Of a DNA stretch of 57,340 nucleotides, positions 41,423-50,573 are shown piece after piece. The translations under genes and the position numbers were made by a program. Position 1 is the stretch's first letter. Every line of letters begins with the position of its first letter. Location of the stretch: positions 1 to 57,340 of the forward strand of contig SEAY01000006.1 in the NCBI GenBank assembly GCA_004144865.1, in the 5' to 3' direction. The notes under the pieces are model-generated. The model saw only the letters and a program-made list of their open reading frames with translations, searched no databases and was not told the DNA's origin. The stretch comes from Comamonadaceae bacterium. Its GTDB lineage: Bacteria; Pseudomonadota; Gammaproteobacteria; Burkholderiales; Burkholderiaceae_C.

Positions 41423-42490
41423 ATGAAGTGGACCGACCTGCCTGCGGACAGCTTGGCCGTGCTGCGGCGCGGCGCCGTGATCCCGGCGCACCTGCTCGCG
41501 CTGGACGCCGGTCGCCGGCTCGACACGCGGCGCCAGCGCGCGATGACGCGCTACTACCTCGATGCCGGCGCCGGTGGCGTGGCGGTGGGCGTGCACTCGA
41601 CCCAGTTCGCGATCCGCGACGTGGGCCTGTACGAGCCGGTGCTGGAACTCGCCATGCGCACCGCGCAGGAGTGGGAGCCGATCGGCGGACGCCGGCCGCT
41701 GTTCATGGTGGCGGGGCTGGCCGGCCGCACCGAGCAGGCGGTGCGCGAAGCCGGCATCGCACGGGGACTTGGCTATCACGCGGGTTTGCTGAGCCTGGCT
41801 GCGATGAAGGGCGCGAGCGAAGACGAACTCATCGCGCACTGCAGTGCCGTGGCGGCCGTGATGCCGGTGGTGGGCTTCTACCTGCAGCCCGCCGTGGGCG
41901 GCATCCACCTGCCGGCCTCGTTCTGGCGTCGCTTCGCCGAGATCGACAACGTGGTCGCCATCAAGATGGCGCCCTTCCACCGCTACCGCACGCTGGACGT
42001 GATCCGCGGCGTGGTCGCCGCGCAGGCCGAGGAACGCGTCACGCTCTACACGGGCAACGACGACCACATCGTGATGGACCTGCTGGCGCCGTTCACGTTC
42101 ATGCGCGAGGGCGTGCCGGTCACGGTGCGCATCCGCGGCGGCCTGCTCGGGCACTGGAGCGTGTGGACCCGAGCCGCCGTGCAGTTGCTGGATCGCATCC
42201 ACGCCGCGGTCGCCGAGGGCAGCGCGCCGCTGGAGCTGCTGGCGCTGGACAGCCAGGTGACCGACTGCAACGCCGCGCTCTTCGACGTCGCGCACGATTT
42301 CCACGGCTGCATCGCGGGCTGCCACGAGATCCTGCGGCGGCAGGGGTTGCTGGAGGGCACGTGGTGCCTCGATCCGCACGAAGGGCTGAGCCCGGGGCAG
42401 GCCGCGGAACTCTCGCGCGTGCAGGCGGACTATCCGCACCTCACGGACGATGCGTTCGTGCGGGAGAACCGCGAGCGCTGGCTGGCGTGA
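41423..42490 (+). CDS. Dihydrodipicolinate synthase (DapA)/N-acetylneuraminate lyase family protein
   Basis: This 355-residue TIM-barrel class I aldolase has Lys181 in VVAIKMAPF as the Schiff-base residue and Tyr153 in GFYLQP as the proton relay. It is longer than standard DapA (about 290). The operon setting (carboxylate uptake, enolase-type dehydratase) points to a 2-keto-3-deoxy sugar-acid aldolase or dehydratase rather than lysine biosynthesis. One base after the preceding stop, it begins MKWTDLPADS. Confidence 0.82.
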   Translation: MKWTDLPADSLAVLRRGAVIPAHLLALDAGRRLDTRRQRAMTRYYLDAGAGGVAVGVHSTQFAIRDVGLYEPVLELAMRTAQEWEPIGGRRPLFMVAGLAGRTEQAVREAGIARGLGYHAGLLSLAAMKGASEDELIAHCSAVAAVMPVVGFYLQPAVGGIHLPASFWRRFAEIDNVVAIKMAPFHRYRTLDVIRGVVAAQAEERVTLYTGNDDHIVMDLLAPFTFMREGVPVTVRIRGGLLGHWSVWTRAAVQLLDRIHAAVAEGSAPLELLALDSQVTDCNAALFDVAHDFHGCIAGCHEILRRQGLLEGTWCLDPHEGLSPGQAAELSRVQADYPHLTDDAFVRENRERWLA

Positions 42491-42511
42491 GCGGGCTACA
42501 GGGAAACCTCG

Positions 42512-42541
42512 TTGACACCCCCCCGCGCCCGACCGTAGAGT
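42512..42541 (+). promoter_or_regulatory. Promoter of the tct genes, TTGACA-18-TAGAGT
   Basis: TTGACA (42512-42517) and TAGAGT (42536-42541) are separated by 18 bases, a full sigma-70-type promoter. Two AATTAA direct repeats (42544 and 42560, 16 bases apart) immediately downstream are a candidate operator. A GGAG precedes the tctC ATG. Confidence 0.6.
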
Positions 42542-42578
42542 GCAATTAACCGTTTAGGGAATTAAACCGGAGACCACC

Positions 42579-43586
42579 ATGCAGAAGCGCTTCCTCCTGA
42601 AGGCCGCCACGGCCGCCGTACTGGCCCTGGGTTTCACGCTGCCGGCGGCGGCGCAATGGAAGCCCACGAAGCCGATCAACCTGATCGTGCCGTGGGCGGC
42701 CGGCGGTTCCACCGACCAGATCACGCGCGTGACCGCGGCCGAGCTGGAGAAGGTGCTGGGCCAGAAGATCATCGTGGTCAACCAGCCGGGCGCCTCGGGC
42801 TCCATCGGCACCAAGAACGCGTGGGAAGCGGCCAAGGACGGCTACACCTGGACCGCCGGCGCGGCGCAGGACCTGGGCACCTACCAGGCCCTCGGCATGC
42901 TGGACGTGCCGGCGAAGGACTGGCACATGTTCCTGAGCGTGGCGAACATCCCGGTGGTCGGGGTGGGCGCCAACACGCCGTACAAGACCATGGCCGAGCT
43001 CCTCGCCGCGATGAAGGCGAAGCCGGGGCAGGTGAAGGTGGCCACGGCGGGCGTCACCTCGGGCGGCCACAACGCGATGGAAGCCATCGCCCGCGCCACC
43101 GGCGTGCAGTACCGCCACGTCACCTATGACGGCGGCAACCCCGCGGTGGTGGCCACGGTGTCCGGCGAGACCGACCTCACCACCCAATTGGCGGTCGAGC
43201 AGGCCGAGATGATCCGCGGCAAGCGCATCCGGCCGCTCGCGACCGTGGGCGACCGTCCCCTGGAGATCGAGGGCTACGGCACCATCGAGCCGATCAGCAA
43301 GACCATCCCCGGCTTCAAGGCGCCGGCCAACTACTTCGGCATCTTCATTCCCAAGGGCGTGCCGCCCGAAGTGGTGGCCACGGTGCAGAAGATCTGGAGC
43401 GAGAACATCTCCAACAACGCGGCGATCAAGGCCTACGCCGTGAACCGCGGCGCGCTGTTCGCGCCGGTGTCCGGCGACGCGGCGCAGACGGCGGCGATGC
43501 CCGCGATCCAGGCCAACGCCTGGCTGCTGCATTCGACCGGCAAGACCAAGGTGTCGCCGGACACCGTCGGCATCGCCAAGCCCTAA
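42579..43586 (+). CDS. tctC: Tripartite tricarboxylate transporter substrate-binding protein (Bug/TctC)
   Basis: This 335-residue periplasmic protein has a signal peptide ending in AAAQ and then the Bug-family signatures: WKPTKPINLIVPWAAGGSTD, GASGSIGTKNAWEA, and VKVATAGVTSGGHNAMEAI. Bug proteins bind carboxylates through water bridges and have a wide specificity (citrate, nicotinate, aspartate, aromatic acids). It starts the tctCBA block and has its own promoter, though the two upstream enzyme genes may also read through. Confidence 0.9.
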   Translation: MQKRFLLKAATAAVLALGFTLPAAAQWKPTKPINLIVPWAAGGSTDQITRVTAAELEKVLGQKIIVVNQPGASGSIGTKNAWEAAKDGYTWTAGAAQDLGTYQALGMLDVPAKDWHMFLSVANIPVVGVGANTPYKTMAELLAAMKAKPGQVKVATAGVTSGGHNAMEAIARATGVQYRHVTYDGGNPAVVATVSGETDLTTQLAVEQAEMIRGKRIRPLATVGDRPLEIEGYGTIEPISKTIPGFKAPANYFGIFIPKGVPPEVVATVQKIWSENISNNAAIKAYAVNRGALFAPVSGDAAQTAAMPAIQANAWLLHSTGKTKVSPDTVGIAKP

Positions 43587-43593
43587 CGCCGCG

Positions 43594-44121
43594 ATGAGCA
43601 TGGAGTCGGCGCCGGACGGCGCCGTTTCACCGCGCGCGGACCTCGCGTCCGCGCTCGTCTGGACGGCCTTCGGCGGGGCCGTGTTCGTGGGCGCCTGGCG
43701 CATGGACCGCCTCGAGAACCTGCACATCAACCAGTACGAGATCCCGGGGCTGGTGCCCATGCTGCTCGGGGCGGCGATCGTCGTGCTGGGGCTGATGCTC
43801 GCCGCGCGCGCGCTGCGCCAGGGCGCGCTGGGCGCCTCGGGTGCGCCGCTCCCGCGCGTGCCCGGGGCGCGCCGCTACATGGCGATGGTGGTGGGCGCCA
43901 TGCTCGCCTACTCGGTGGTGCTCGTCGGCCACGGCATCCCCTTCTGGCTCGCCACGCTGCTGTTCGTCTCCGCCTTCATCTTCTTCTTCGACCGCGGGCG
44001 GCAGGCCGGCCTGGGGCGCAGCAAGGTCCACCAGGCCCTGCTCGCCCTCGCGTACGGCGCGGCAACCAGCGCGGTCGTGACCCTGGCCTTCCAGGAAATC
44101 TTCTACGTGCGCCTGCCTTAA
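43594..44121 (+). CDS. tctB: Tripartite tricarboxylate transporter small membrane subunit
   Basis: This 175-residue protein has four predicted transmembrane helices and matches the TctB position and length. Seven bases separate it from tctC. Little motif conservation exists in the family; assignment rests on topology and neighbourhood. Confidence 0.82.
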   Translation: MSMESAPDGAVSPRADLASALVWTAFGGAVFVGAWRMDRLENLHINQYEIPGLVPMLLGAAIVVLGLMLAARALRQGALGASGAPLPRVPGARRYMAMVVGAMLAYSVVLVGHGIPFWLATLLFVSAFIFFFDRGRQAGLGRSKVHQALLALAYGAATSAVVTLAFQEIFYVRLP

Positions 44122-44129
44122 GGCTCTCC

Positions 44130-45635
44130 ATGTTCCAGGGGCTCTTCTCCTTCGGCCACTCGCTGGCCAGCTTCCTCACACCGGAATCGATCTTCCTGGT
44201 GCTGGCCTCCACGCTGGTCGGCGTGGTGATCGGCGCGCTGCCCGGCCTCACGGCCACGATGGGCGTGGCGCTGATGACCACGCTCACCATCAAGATGCCG
44301 CCGTCGCAGGCCATCCTGGTGCTGATCTGCACCTACGTGGGCGCGATCTATGGCGGCAGCCGCAGCGCCATCCTCCTGAACATCCCGGGCACGCCCGCAT
44401 CGGCGGCGTCCTGCCTCGACGGCTATGCGCTCGCCCGCCAGGGCATGGCGGGCAAGGCGATGGGCATCGCCACCAGCGGCTCGGTGCTGGGCACGCTCAT
44501 CGGCATGTTCTTCCTCGCGCTGTTCACGCCCCTGCTGGGCGAGGTCGCGCTGAAGTTCGGCGCCTACGAGTTCTTCTGGCTCGCGGTCTTCGGCGTCATC
44601 GTGTCGGCCACGCTCACCGGCGGCGACGCGCTCAAGGGCTGGATCGCCGGCTTCGCGGGCCTGTTCGTGGCGACCATCGGCCAGGACGGCATCCATGCGT
44701 TCGAGCGCTTCAACTTCGGCAACCGCGACCTGGCCGGCGGCATCTCGCTGGTGCCGGCGCTGGTCGGCGCCTTCGGCTTCGCCGAGATCCTGGTGGCGAT
44801 GCAGGAGAAGCGCCCGCCGGTGCAGGTGAGCGCGCTCGACTCGGTGGTCCCGAAGATCCGCGACGTGTTCCGCTACTGGCGCACCATCATCCGCAGCGGC
44901 GTGATCGGCACCTTCATGGGCATCGTGCCCGGCGTCGGGGAAGACGTCGCGGCCTGGTCCTCCTACGCGGCGGCCAAGCGCGCCAGCAAGGAGAAGGAGC
45001 AGTTCGGCAAGGGCTCCGTCGAGGGCCTGATGGCCGCGGAGACGGGCGACAACGCCTGCGTGCCGGGTGCGATCATCCCGGTGCTCACGCTGCAGGTGCC
45101 GGGTTCGGCGCCGGCCGCCGTGCTGATGGCGGCCATGCTGATCCACGGCGTCAAGCCGGGGCCGATGATCATGATCGAGTCGCCGCAGTTCGTGTACGAC
45201 ATCGTCGCGATGATGATGCTGGCGACCATCGGCATCCTGATCTACGGCCTCACGCTCACGAAATTCCTGGTGCAGGTGCTGCGCGTGCCCACCACCATCA
45301 TCGTGCCCATGCTGCTGGTGCTGTGCACGATAGGCAGCTTCGCGCTCGCATCGCGCCTGTTCGACATCTGGGTGATGGTCGCCTTCGGCCTCATCGGCTT
45401 CCTGCTGCGCCGCTTCGGCTACCCGGTGGCCCCGATGGTGCTGGGCATCGTGCTGGGCGACCTGCTGGAGAAGAACTTCCGCCGCGGCCTGGTGCTCTCC
45501 GACGGCGACCTCATGCCCTTCTTCACGCGCCCGATCTCCGCCCTGCTGTTCGGGGGCATCGTGCTGATCGTGCTGCTGCGGCTGCCCATGCTGCGCCGCC
45601 TCTTCACGCGCCGTCCCGCCCTGGAGTCCGCATGA
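44130..45635 (+). CDS. tctA: Tripartite tricarboxylate transporter large membrane subunit
   Basis: This 501-residue permease has about 11-12 transmembrane segments. The diagnostic TctA sequences are ALPGLTATMGVALM (near residue 35), YVGAIYGGSRSAILLNIPGTP, GIVPGVGEDVAAWSSYAAAK and GLMAAETGDNACVPGAIIPV. It transports carboxylates driven by cation symport with TctB and TctC. Its stop overlaps the start of the isomerase gene (ATGA). Confidence 0.93.
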   Translation: MFQGLFSFGHSLASFLTPESIFLVLASTLVGVVIGALPGLTATMGVALMTTLTIKMPPSQAILVLICTYVGAIYGGSRSAILLNIPGTPASAASCLDGYALARQGMAGKAMGIATSGSVLGTLIGMFFLALFTPLLGEVALKFGAYEFFWLAVFGVIVSATLTGGDALKGWIAGFAGLFVATIGQDGIHAFERFNFGNRDLAGGISLVPALVGAFGFAEILVAMQEKRPPVQVSALDSVVPKIRDVFRYWRTIIRSGVIGTFMGIVPGVGEDVAAWSSYAAAKRASKEKEQFGKGSVEGLMAAETGDNACVPGAIIPVLTLQVPGSAPAAVLMAAMLIHGVKPGPMIMIESPQFVYDIVAMMMLATIGILIYGLTLTKFLVQVLRVPTTIIVPMLLVLCTIGSFALASRLFDIWVMVAFGLIGFLLRRFGYPVAPMVLGIVLGDLLEKNFRRGLVLSDGDLMPFFTRPISALLFGGIVLIVLLRLPMLRRLFTRRPALESA

Positions 45636-46483
45636 AGTTCGCCCTCTGCAACGAGGTGCTGCAGCCGCTGCCTTTCGCGCAACAGTGCAGGCTTGCCGCC
45701 GAACTCGGCTACGATGGACTGGAGGTCGCACCCTTCACGCTCGCCGAGGACCCGATGCGCATCACCGATGCCGAGGCGATCGCGCTGCGCGGCGTGGCGG
45801 CGGACCATGGCCTCGCGATCTTCGGGCTGCACTGGCTGCTGGTGGCCCCCGCGGGGCTGTCGATCGTCTCCGCCGACGATGCGGTGCGGCGCCGTACGCA
45901 GGACGTGATGGCGCGGCTCACCGAACTCTGCGCCTTGCTGGGCGGCAGCTACCTGGTGCACGGCTCGCCGAAGCAGCGCAGCGTGCCGCCCGGCGACACG
46001 CACGAGCAGGCCTGGGCGCGTGCCCGCGAGTGCCTCGCGCGCGCGGCGCAAGCTGCCGCGGCGGCGGGCGTCACCTACTGCCTGGAGCCGCTCGCCCCGC
46101 GCGAGACCGACCTGTTCAACACCGTGGCCGATGCCGCGCGCATGGTCGACGAGATCGGCGATCCCGCGCTGCGCACGATGGTCGACTGCAGCGCGGCCGG
46201 GCAGGCCGAGGGGGAGCCGGTGCATGCGCTGCTCGAACGCTGGCTGCCCACCGGGCGGGTGGCGCACGTGCAGGTGAACGACCCGAACCGGCGCGGGCCG
46301 GGGCAGGGCAGCCTCGACTTCGCGCCCATCCTGGCCGTGCTGGCGCGCATGGAGCGTGCCGGCCACTTCCGCGGCATCGTCGCCGTCGAGCCCTTCGACT
46401 ACGTGCCCGACGGGCCGGGCTGCGCCGCGCGCGCCATCGGCTACCTGAAGGGCATCCTGCAGGGATTGCAGCACCATGGCTGA
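45632..46483 (+). CDS. Sugar phosphate isomerase/epimerase (xylose isomerase-like TIM barrel)
   Basis: This 283-residue protein (MKFALCNEVLQPLPFAQQCR) fits the AP-endonuclease-2/xylose isomerase-like fold, with metal ligands expected in CLEPLAPRETD, MVDCSAAGQ, VAHVQVNDPNRRGPGQG and VAVEPFDY. The reaction is not evident. The overlapping start with tctA and the downstream overlap with the enolase-family gene tie it to the same pathway, perhaps isomerising an imported acid. Confidence 0.82.
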   Translation: MKFALCNEVLQPLPFAQQCRLAAELGYDGLEVAPFTLAEDPMRITDAEAIALRGVAADHGLAIFGLHWLLVAPAGLSIVSADDAVRRRTQDVMARLTELCALLGGSYLVHGSPKQRSVPPGDTHEQAWARARECLARAAQAAAAAGVTYCLEPLAPRETDLFNTVADAARMVDEIGDPALRTMVDCSAAGQAEGEPVHALLERWLPTGRVAHVQVNDPNRRGPGQGSLDFAPILAVLARMERAGHFRGIVAVEPFDYVPDGPGCAARAIGYLKGILQGLQHHG

Positions 46484-47885
46484 AGCACCCGCCTTCGCGG
46501 TCCGCGAGATCGAGCTGTACGAACGGCCCGTGCGCCTGCGCATGCCGTTCCGCTTCGGCGTGGTGACGCTCACGCAGTGCCCGCAGGCTTTCGCGCGCGC
46601 CCGCATCGAGTTCGCTGACGGCAGCACGGCATGGGGTGCCGCGGCCGAACTGATGGCGCCCAAGTGGTTCGACAAGAACCTGGCGCTCAGCAACGAGGAC
46701 AACTTCGAGCAGCTGCGCGCCGTGCTGCGGCTGGCGCGCTCGGCGTACCTCTCGGAGGCGCGGCCTGCCACCGCCTTCGGCCACTTCGCGCGCCACCACG
46801 ATGCCCACGCGCAGGCCGCGGCGGCGCAGGGGTTCAACCCGCTGCTGGCGAGCTACGGACCGGCGCTGGTGGATCGCGCGGTGCTCGATGCACTGTGCCG
46901 CGCGCGCGGCGTGTCGTTCTACGAGGCCATGCGTGGCAACCTGGCGGGGATGGGCGACGCGCATCCGCAGTTCGCCACCGTGGCGGTCGCGCCCTTCCTC
47001 GCCACCTTGCGGCCCGCCGATCGCATCCACGCGCGCCATACCGTCGGCCTGCTGGATGCGATCACGGCCGGGGACCAGGCGAGCCGCGTGGATGACGGCC
47101 TGCCGGAGACGCTGGAGGAGGTGGTCCAGGCCTACGGCCATCGCTACTTCAAGCTGAAGGTCAGTGGCAAGGTAGAAGCGGACCTCGACCGCCTGCAGGC
47201 GATCGCGGCGGTGCTGGACCGCGCGGTGCAGCCCTACTTCGCCTCGCTCGACGGCAACGAGCAGTACGAGGACGCGCCGGGCGTGCAGGAGCTCGTGCGC
47301 GGCATCCAGTCGCGCCCCGCGCTGCGCCGCCTGTGGGACTCCATCCTGTTCATCGAGCAGCCCATCGCGCGCAAGCTCGCCCTGCAGGTGGACCTGCGCG
47401 CCGCCGGCTTCGGCAAGCCCGTGATCGTGGACGAATCCGACGGCGAGCTGGACAGCTTCGTGCAGGCCCGCGCGCGCGGCTACGCGGGCATCTCCTCCAA
47501 GACCTGCAAGGGCTTCTACAAGTCGGTGCTGAACGCGGCGCGCTGCGCGGCCTGGAACCGGGAGGAGGGCGGCGCACGCTACTTCATGTCCGCCGAGGAC
47601 CTGACCACGCAGGCGGGCCTGTCGGTGCAGCAGGACCTGGCGCTGGTGAACCTGCTGGGCATCACGCACGTGGAGCGCAACGGGCACCACTACGTGGACG
47701 GCATGGCGGCGCTGCCCCGCGCGGAGCAGCAGGCCTTCCTGCAGGCGCATCCCGACCTGTACGAGGACAGCCACGGCGCCGTGCGCCTGCGCATCCGCGG
47801 CGGCGAGATCGCGCTCGCTTCGCTGGACACCCCCGGCTTCGCGAGCGGCGCGATGCCCGATTTCGCCGCGATGCAGCGCTGCTGA
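46476..47885 (+). CDS. Enolase-superfamily (mandelate racemase/MLE-like) enzyme
   Basis: This 469-residue enzyme has the capping domain (to about residue 130) and barrel. The base motif is KLKVS (Lys226, Lys228). Metal ligands are expected at Asp259 (SLDGNEQ), Glu294 (FIEQPI) and Asp319 (VDES). Lys342 lies in SSKTCKG on the opposite side. It is longer than typical 350-400-residue dehydratases. The reaction is probably sugar-acid or dicarboxylate dehydration, or racemisation. It overlaps the isomerase gene by eight bases. Confidence 0.8.
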   Translation: MAEAPAFAVREIELYERPVRLRMPFRFGVVTLTQCPQAFARARIEFADGSTAWGAAAELMAPKWFDKNLALSNEDNFEQLRAVLRLARSAYLSEARPATAFGHFARHHDAHAQAAAAQGFNPLLASYGPALVDRAVLDALCRARGVSFYEAMRGNLAGMGDAHPQFATVAVAPFLATLRPADRIHARHTVGLLDAITAGDQASRVDDGLPETLEEVVQAYGHRYFKLKVSGKVEADLDRLQAIAAVLDRAVQPYFASLDGNEQYEDAPGVQELVRGIQSRPALRRLWDSILFIEQPIARKLALQVDLRAAGFGKPVIVDESDGELDSFVQARARGYAGISSKTCKGFYKSVLNAARCAAWNREEGGARYFMSAEDLTTQAGLSVQQDLALVNLLGITHVERNGHHYVDGMAALPRAEQQAFLQAHPDLYEDSHGAVRLRIRGGEIALASLDTPGFASGAMPDFAAMQRC

Positions 47886-47894
47886 CGGCAGGAT

Positions 47895-47930
47895 GAAGAA
47901 GGGGAGCTTGCGCTCCCCTTCTTCATTTCT
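47895..47930. terminator. Bidirectional terminator between the tct operon and dctM
   Basis: GAAGAAGGGGAGC and GCTCCCCTTCTTC are 13-base perfect arms with a four-base loop, followed by ATTTCTTC on the plus strand. The stem overlaps the dctM stop codon on the minus strand. Confidence 0.85.
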
Positions 47931-49764
47931 TCGGCGTCCCGAACAGTTCGTCCATCTTCTTCTGCTCCTCGTCCTCGGACGAGAGGCCCGGCAGCGGCGC
48001 GGGCTGCAGGTCTCCCGCCGCAGCCGGCGCCTCGGCGCCCGGCGCCGGGGCTTGCGCTCCGGGATCCGGCGGCGTCGCGAACGGGTCGTTGCCCGGGCCG
48101 AAGGGATCGGGACCGCTGCCCGGCAGGTCGGCCGGCATCTCGATCTTCACCTTGTCCAGGTCGATCTTCTCCACCTTGTCCTGCGAGACGATGCCGGGGA
48201 ACGCGATGATCAGGCCCACCATGATGATCTGGATGATCACGAAGGGCACGGCGCCCCAGTAGATCTGGCCGGTGGTGACCGGTGCGATCTCCTTGCGCGT
48301 GACCTTGTCGAGGTAGGGCTTGTCCGGCGCCACGCTGCGCAGGTAGAAGAGGGCGAAGCCGAAGGGCGGGTGCATGAACGAAGTCTGCATGTTCACCGCC
48401 AGCAGCACGCCGAACCACACCAGGTCGATGCCGAGCTTTTCCGCCACCGGCGCCAGCAGCGGCACCACGATGAAGGAGAGCTCGAAGAAATCGAGGAAGA
48501 ACGCCAGCACGAAGATCAGGATGTTCACCACGATCAGGAAGCCGAGCTGGCCGCCGGGCAGGCCGGTGAGCAGGTGTTCCACCCAGCGCGGGCCGTCCAC
48601 GCCCTGGAAGGTGAGGCCGAAGACCGTGGCGCCGATCAGGATGAAGACGACGAAGGAGGACAGCTTGGTCGTCGTGGCGAGCGCCTGCTTCAGCAGCGAG
48701 AAGGTGAGGCGGCGGCGCGCGATCGCCATGGCGAAGGCGCCGAGCGCACCCATCGCGCCGCCTTCCGTGGGCGTGGCGATGCCCAGGAAGATCGTGCCCA
48801 GCACCAGGAAGATCAGCAGCAGCGGCGGGATGAGCACGAAGGTCACGCGTTCGGCCATGCGCGAAAGCAGTCCCAGGTGCGTCACCTTGTTGATCACCGC
48901 GATCACGAAGGCGAACAGCACGCCCGCGCAGAGCGAGACCACGATGGTTTCGTCGGTGGCGACGCTCGTCACCTCCGAGCCCTTGAACCAGCTCACCACC
49001 GCGGCGTAGTTCTGCGCCAGGTACACGGCCACGATGGTGCTGATGATGGCCAGCACGAGCAGGGAGGGCGTGCCGCTGCTGCCGCTCGGCTCGCGGTACA
49101 CGCGCGCTTCCAGCGGCAGGGCCGGCGCCGCGGCGGGCTTGAAGACGGCCACGCCGACGACATAGAGCAGGTACAGGCCGGTGAGCACGAAGCCGGGAAC
49201 GAAGGCGCCCTTGTACATGTCGCCCACGCTGCGACCGAGCTGGTCGGCCAGCACGATCAGCACCAGCGAGGGCGGGATGATCTGCGCCAGCGTGCCCGAC
49301 GCCGCAATCGCGCCGGATGCCAGCCGCCGGTCGTAGCCGTAGCGCAGCATGATGGGCAGCGAGATCAGGCCCATCGAGATGACCGAGGCGGCCACCACGC
49401 CGGTGGTGGCGGCGAGCAGCGCGCCCACCAGGATCACGGCGATGGCGAGGCCGCCGCGCAGGGGGCCGAACAGCTGGCCGATGGTATCCAGCAGGTCCTC
49501 GGCCATCCCGCTGCGCTCCAGGATCAGCCCCATGAGCGTGAAGAATGGAATGGCCAGCAGCGTGTCGTTCTGCATGATGCCGAACAGCCGCAGCGGCAGC
49601 GCCTGCATCAGCGAGGTGGGCAGCACGCCCATCTCGATGCCGATGAAGGCGAAGAACAGCCCGCAGGCTCCGAGGCTGAACGCCACCGGAAAGCCGAACA
49701 GCAGGAAGACGATCAGGCCCACGAACATGATCGGGGCCAGGTTCTGTGCGATGAACTGGGTCAT
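47923..49764 (-). CDS. dctM: TRAP transporter large permease subunit (DctM) with long C-terminal tail
   Basis: This 613-residue permease starts MTQFIAQN and has the DctM core with signatures GFPVAFSLGACGLFFAF, PFFTLMGLILERSGMAEDLL, GALLAATTGVVAASVISMG, and QIIPPSLVLIVLADQ. A long additional hydrophobic region (from about residue 225) matches the larger FcbT3-like (COG4664) class rather than the 425-residue DctM. The final 85 residues are Pro/Asp/Glu-rich (GSGPDPFGPGNDPFATPPDP, then SSEDEEQKKMDELF), a cytoplasmic extension. It follows dctQ, so it is probably the permease for the distant DctP proteins. Confidence 0.9.
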   Translation of the reverse strand: MTQFIAQNLAPIMFVGLIVFLLFGFPVAFSLGACGLFFAFIGIEMGVLPTSLMQALPLRLFGIMQNDTLLAIPFFTLMGLILERSGMAEDLLDTIGQLFGPLRGGLAIAVILVGALLAATTGVVAASVISMGLISLPIMLRYGYDRRLASGAIAASGTLAQIIPPSLVLIVLADQLGRSVGDMYKGAFVPGFVLTGLYLLYVVGVAVFKPAAAPALPLEARVYREPSGSSGTPSLLVLAIISTIVAVYLAQNYAAVVSWFKGSEVTSVATDETIVVSLCAGVLFAFVIAVINKVTHLGLLSRMAERVTFVLIPPLLLIFLVLGTIFLGIATPTEGGAMGALGAFAMAIARRRLTFSLLKQALATTTKLSSFVVFILIGATVFGLTFQGVDGPRWVEHLLTGLPGGQLGFLIVVNILIFVLAFFLDFFELSFIVVPLLAPVAEKLGIDLVWFGVLLAVNMQTSFMHPPFGFALFYLRSVAPDKPYLDKVTRKEIAPVTTGQIYWGAVPFVIIQIIMVGLIIAFPGIVSQDKVEKIDLDKVKIEMPADLPGSGPDPFGPGNDPFATPPDPGAQAPAPGAEAPAAAGDLQPAPLPGLSSEDEEQKKMDELFGTPKK

Positions 49765-49786
49765 TGTGCTTGTCTCCGCTGCCGGC

Positions 49787-50383
49787 TCAGGCCCGCGCGT
49801 CCCGCTCGGCTTGCCGCCGGATCTCCGCGGCCAGTTCTTCCTCGGCACTCTTGGCCGACGCCTTGATGGTCGGATCCGGGATCAGGCCGCGCAGGAAGGC
49901 GATGCGCTTTACGAGTTCGGACAGGCCCTGCAGCAGCAGCAGCACGAAGCCCAGGGGCATCATCAGGTAGACCGGCCAGCGGACCAGGCCACCGGCGTTG
50001 GAAGACATCTCGCCGGAGCGGTAGCCTTGCAGGAAGAACGGCACCGCGTAATACAGGATCACGATGCACATCGGCGTGAGGAACAACGTGAAGCCGATGA
50101 TGTCGATCCAGATCTGCTTGCGCTTGGACAACCTGCTGGAGATCACGTCGATCTTCACGTGCTCGCCGTTGAGCAGCGTGTAGCCCGCTGCGATCAGGAA
50201 GGCCGCCGCGAACAGGTACCACTGCACCTCGAGGTAGGCGTTGGAGCTGGTGTTGAAGGCCTTGCGGACCACGGCGTTCAGGCCGCTGATCACGGTGGAA
50301 GCGAGGATCAGCCAGATCACCCACTGGCCCACCCACGCATTCAGCCTGTCGACGGCGCTCGAAAACTTCAATAAGGCGCGCAT
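49787..50383 (-). CDS. dctQ: TRAP transporter small permease subunit (DctQ)
   Basis: This 198-residue protein has four transmembrane helices (WVGQWVIWLILASTVISG..., EVQWYLFAAAFLIAAGYTLL) and the EVQWYLF signature of DctQ. The FcbT2-like class (COG4665) fits the FcbT3-like dctM downstream. GAGGAG precedes the ATG. Upstream, TTCTAGAA at 50440-50447 matches the second DctP promoter. No DctP gene is adjacent, so this pair must use binding proteins encoded elsewhere, and the four at 33-38 kb are the natural candidates. Confidence 0.9.
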   Translation of the reverse strand: MRALLKFSSAVDRLNAWVGQWVIWLILASTVISGLNAVVRKAFNTSSNAYLEVQWYLFAAAFLIAAGYTLLNGEHVKIDVISSRLSKRKQIWIDIIGFTLFLTPMCIVILYYAVPFFLQGYRSGEMSSNAGGLVRWPVYLMMPLGFVLLLLQGLSELVKRIAFLRGLIPDPTIKASAKSAEEELAAEIRRQAERDARA

Positions 50384-50573
50384 GTTGTCTCCTCGGTGGG
50401 CGAAGCACCCCCCGATTCTGGGATAGAGTAAGAAGGAAATTCTAGAAAGCCGGTTTCGGCCAACCTGACAGCATCGTTACAGCCGAGGTTACGGCCATCG
50501 GTGTTTGTACCCGGTGGACCTGCGGCATGCTCCTGTGGTGCCCCTCGCTCCCGTTGCCATCGACACCCCTGAC

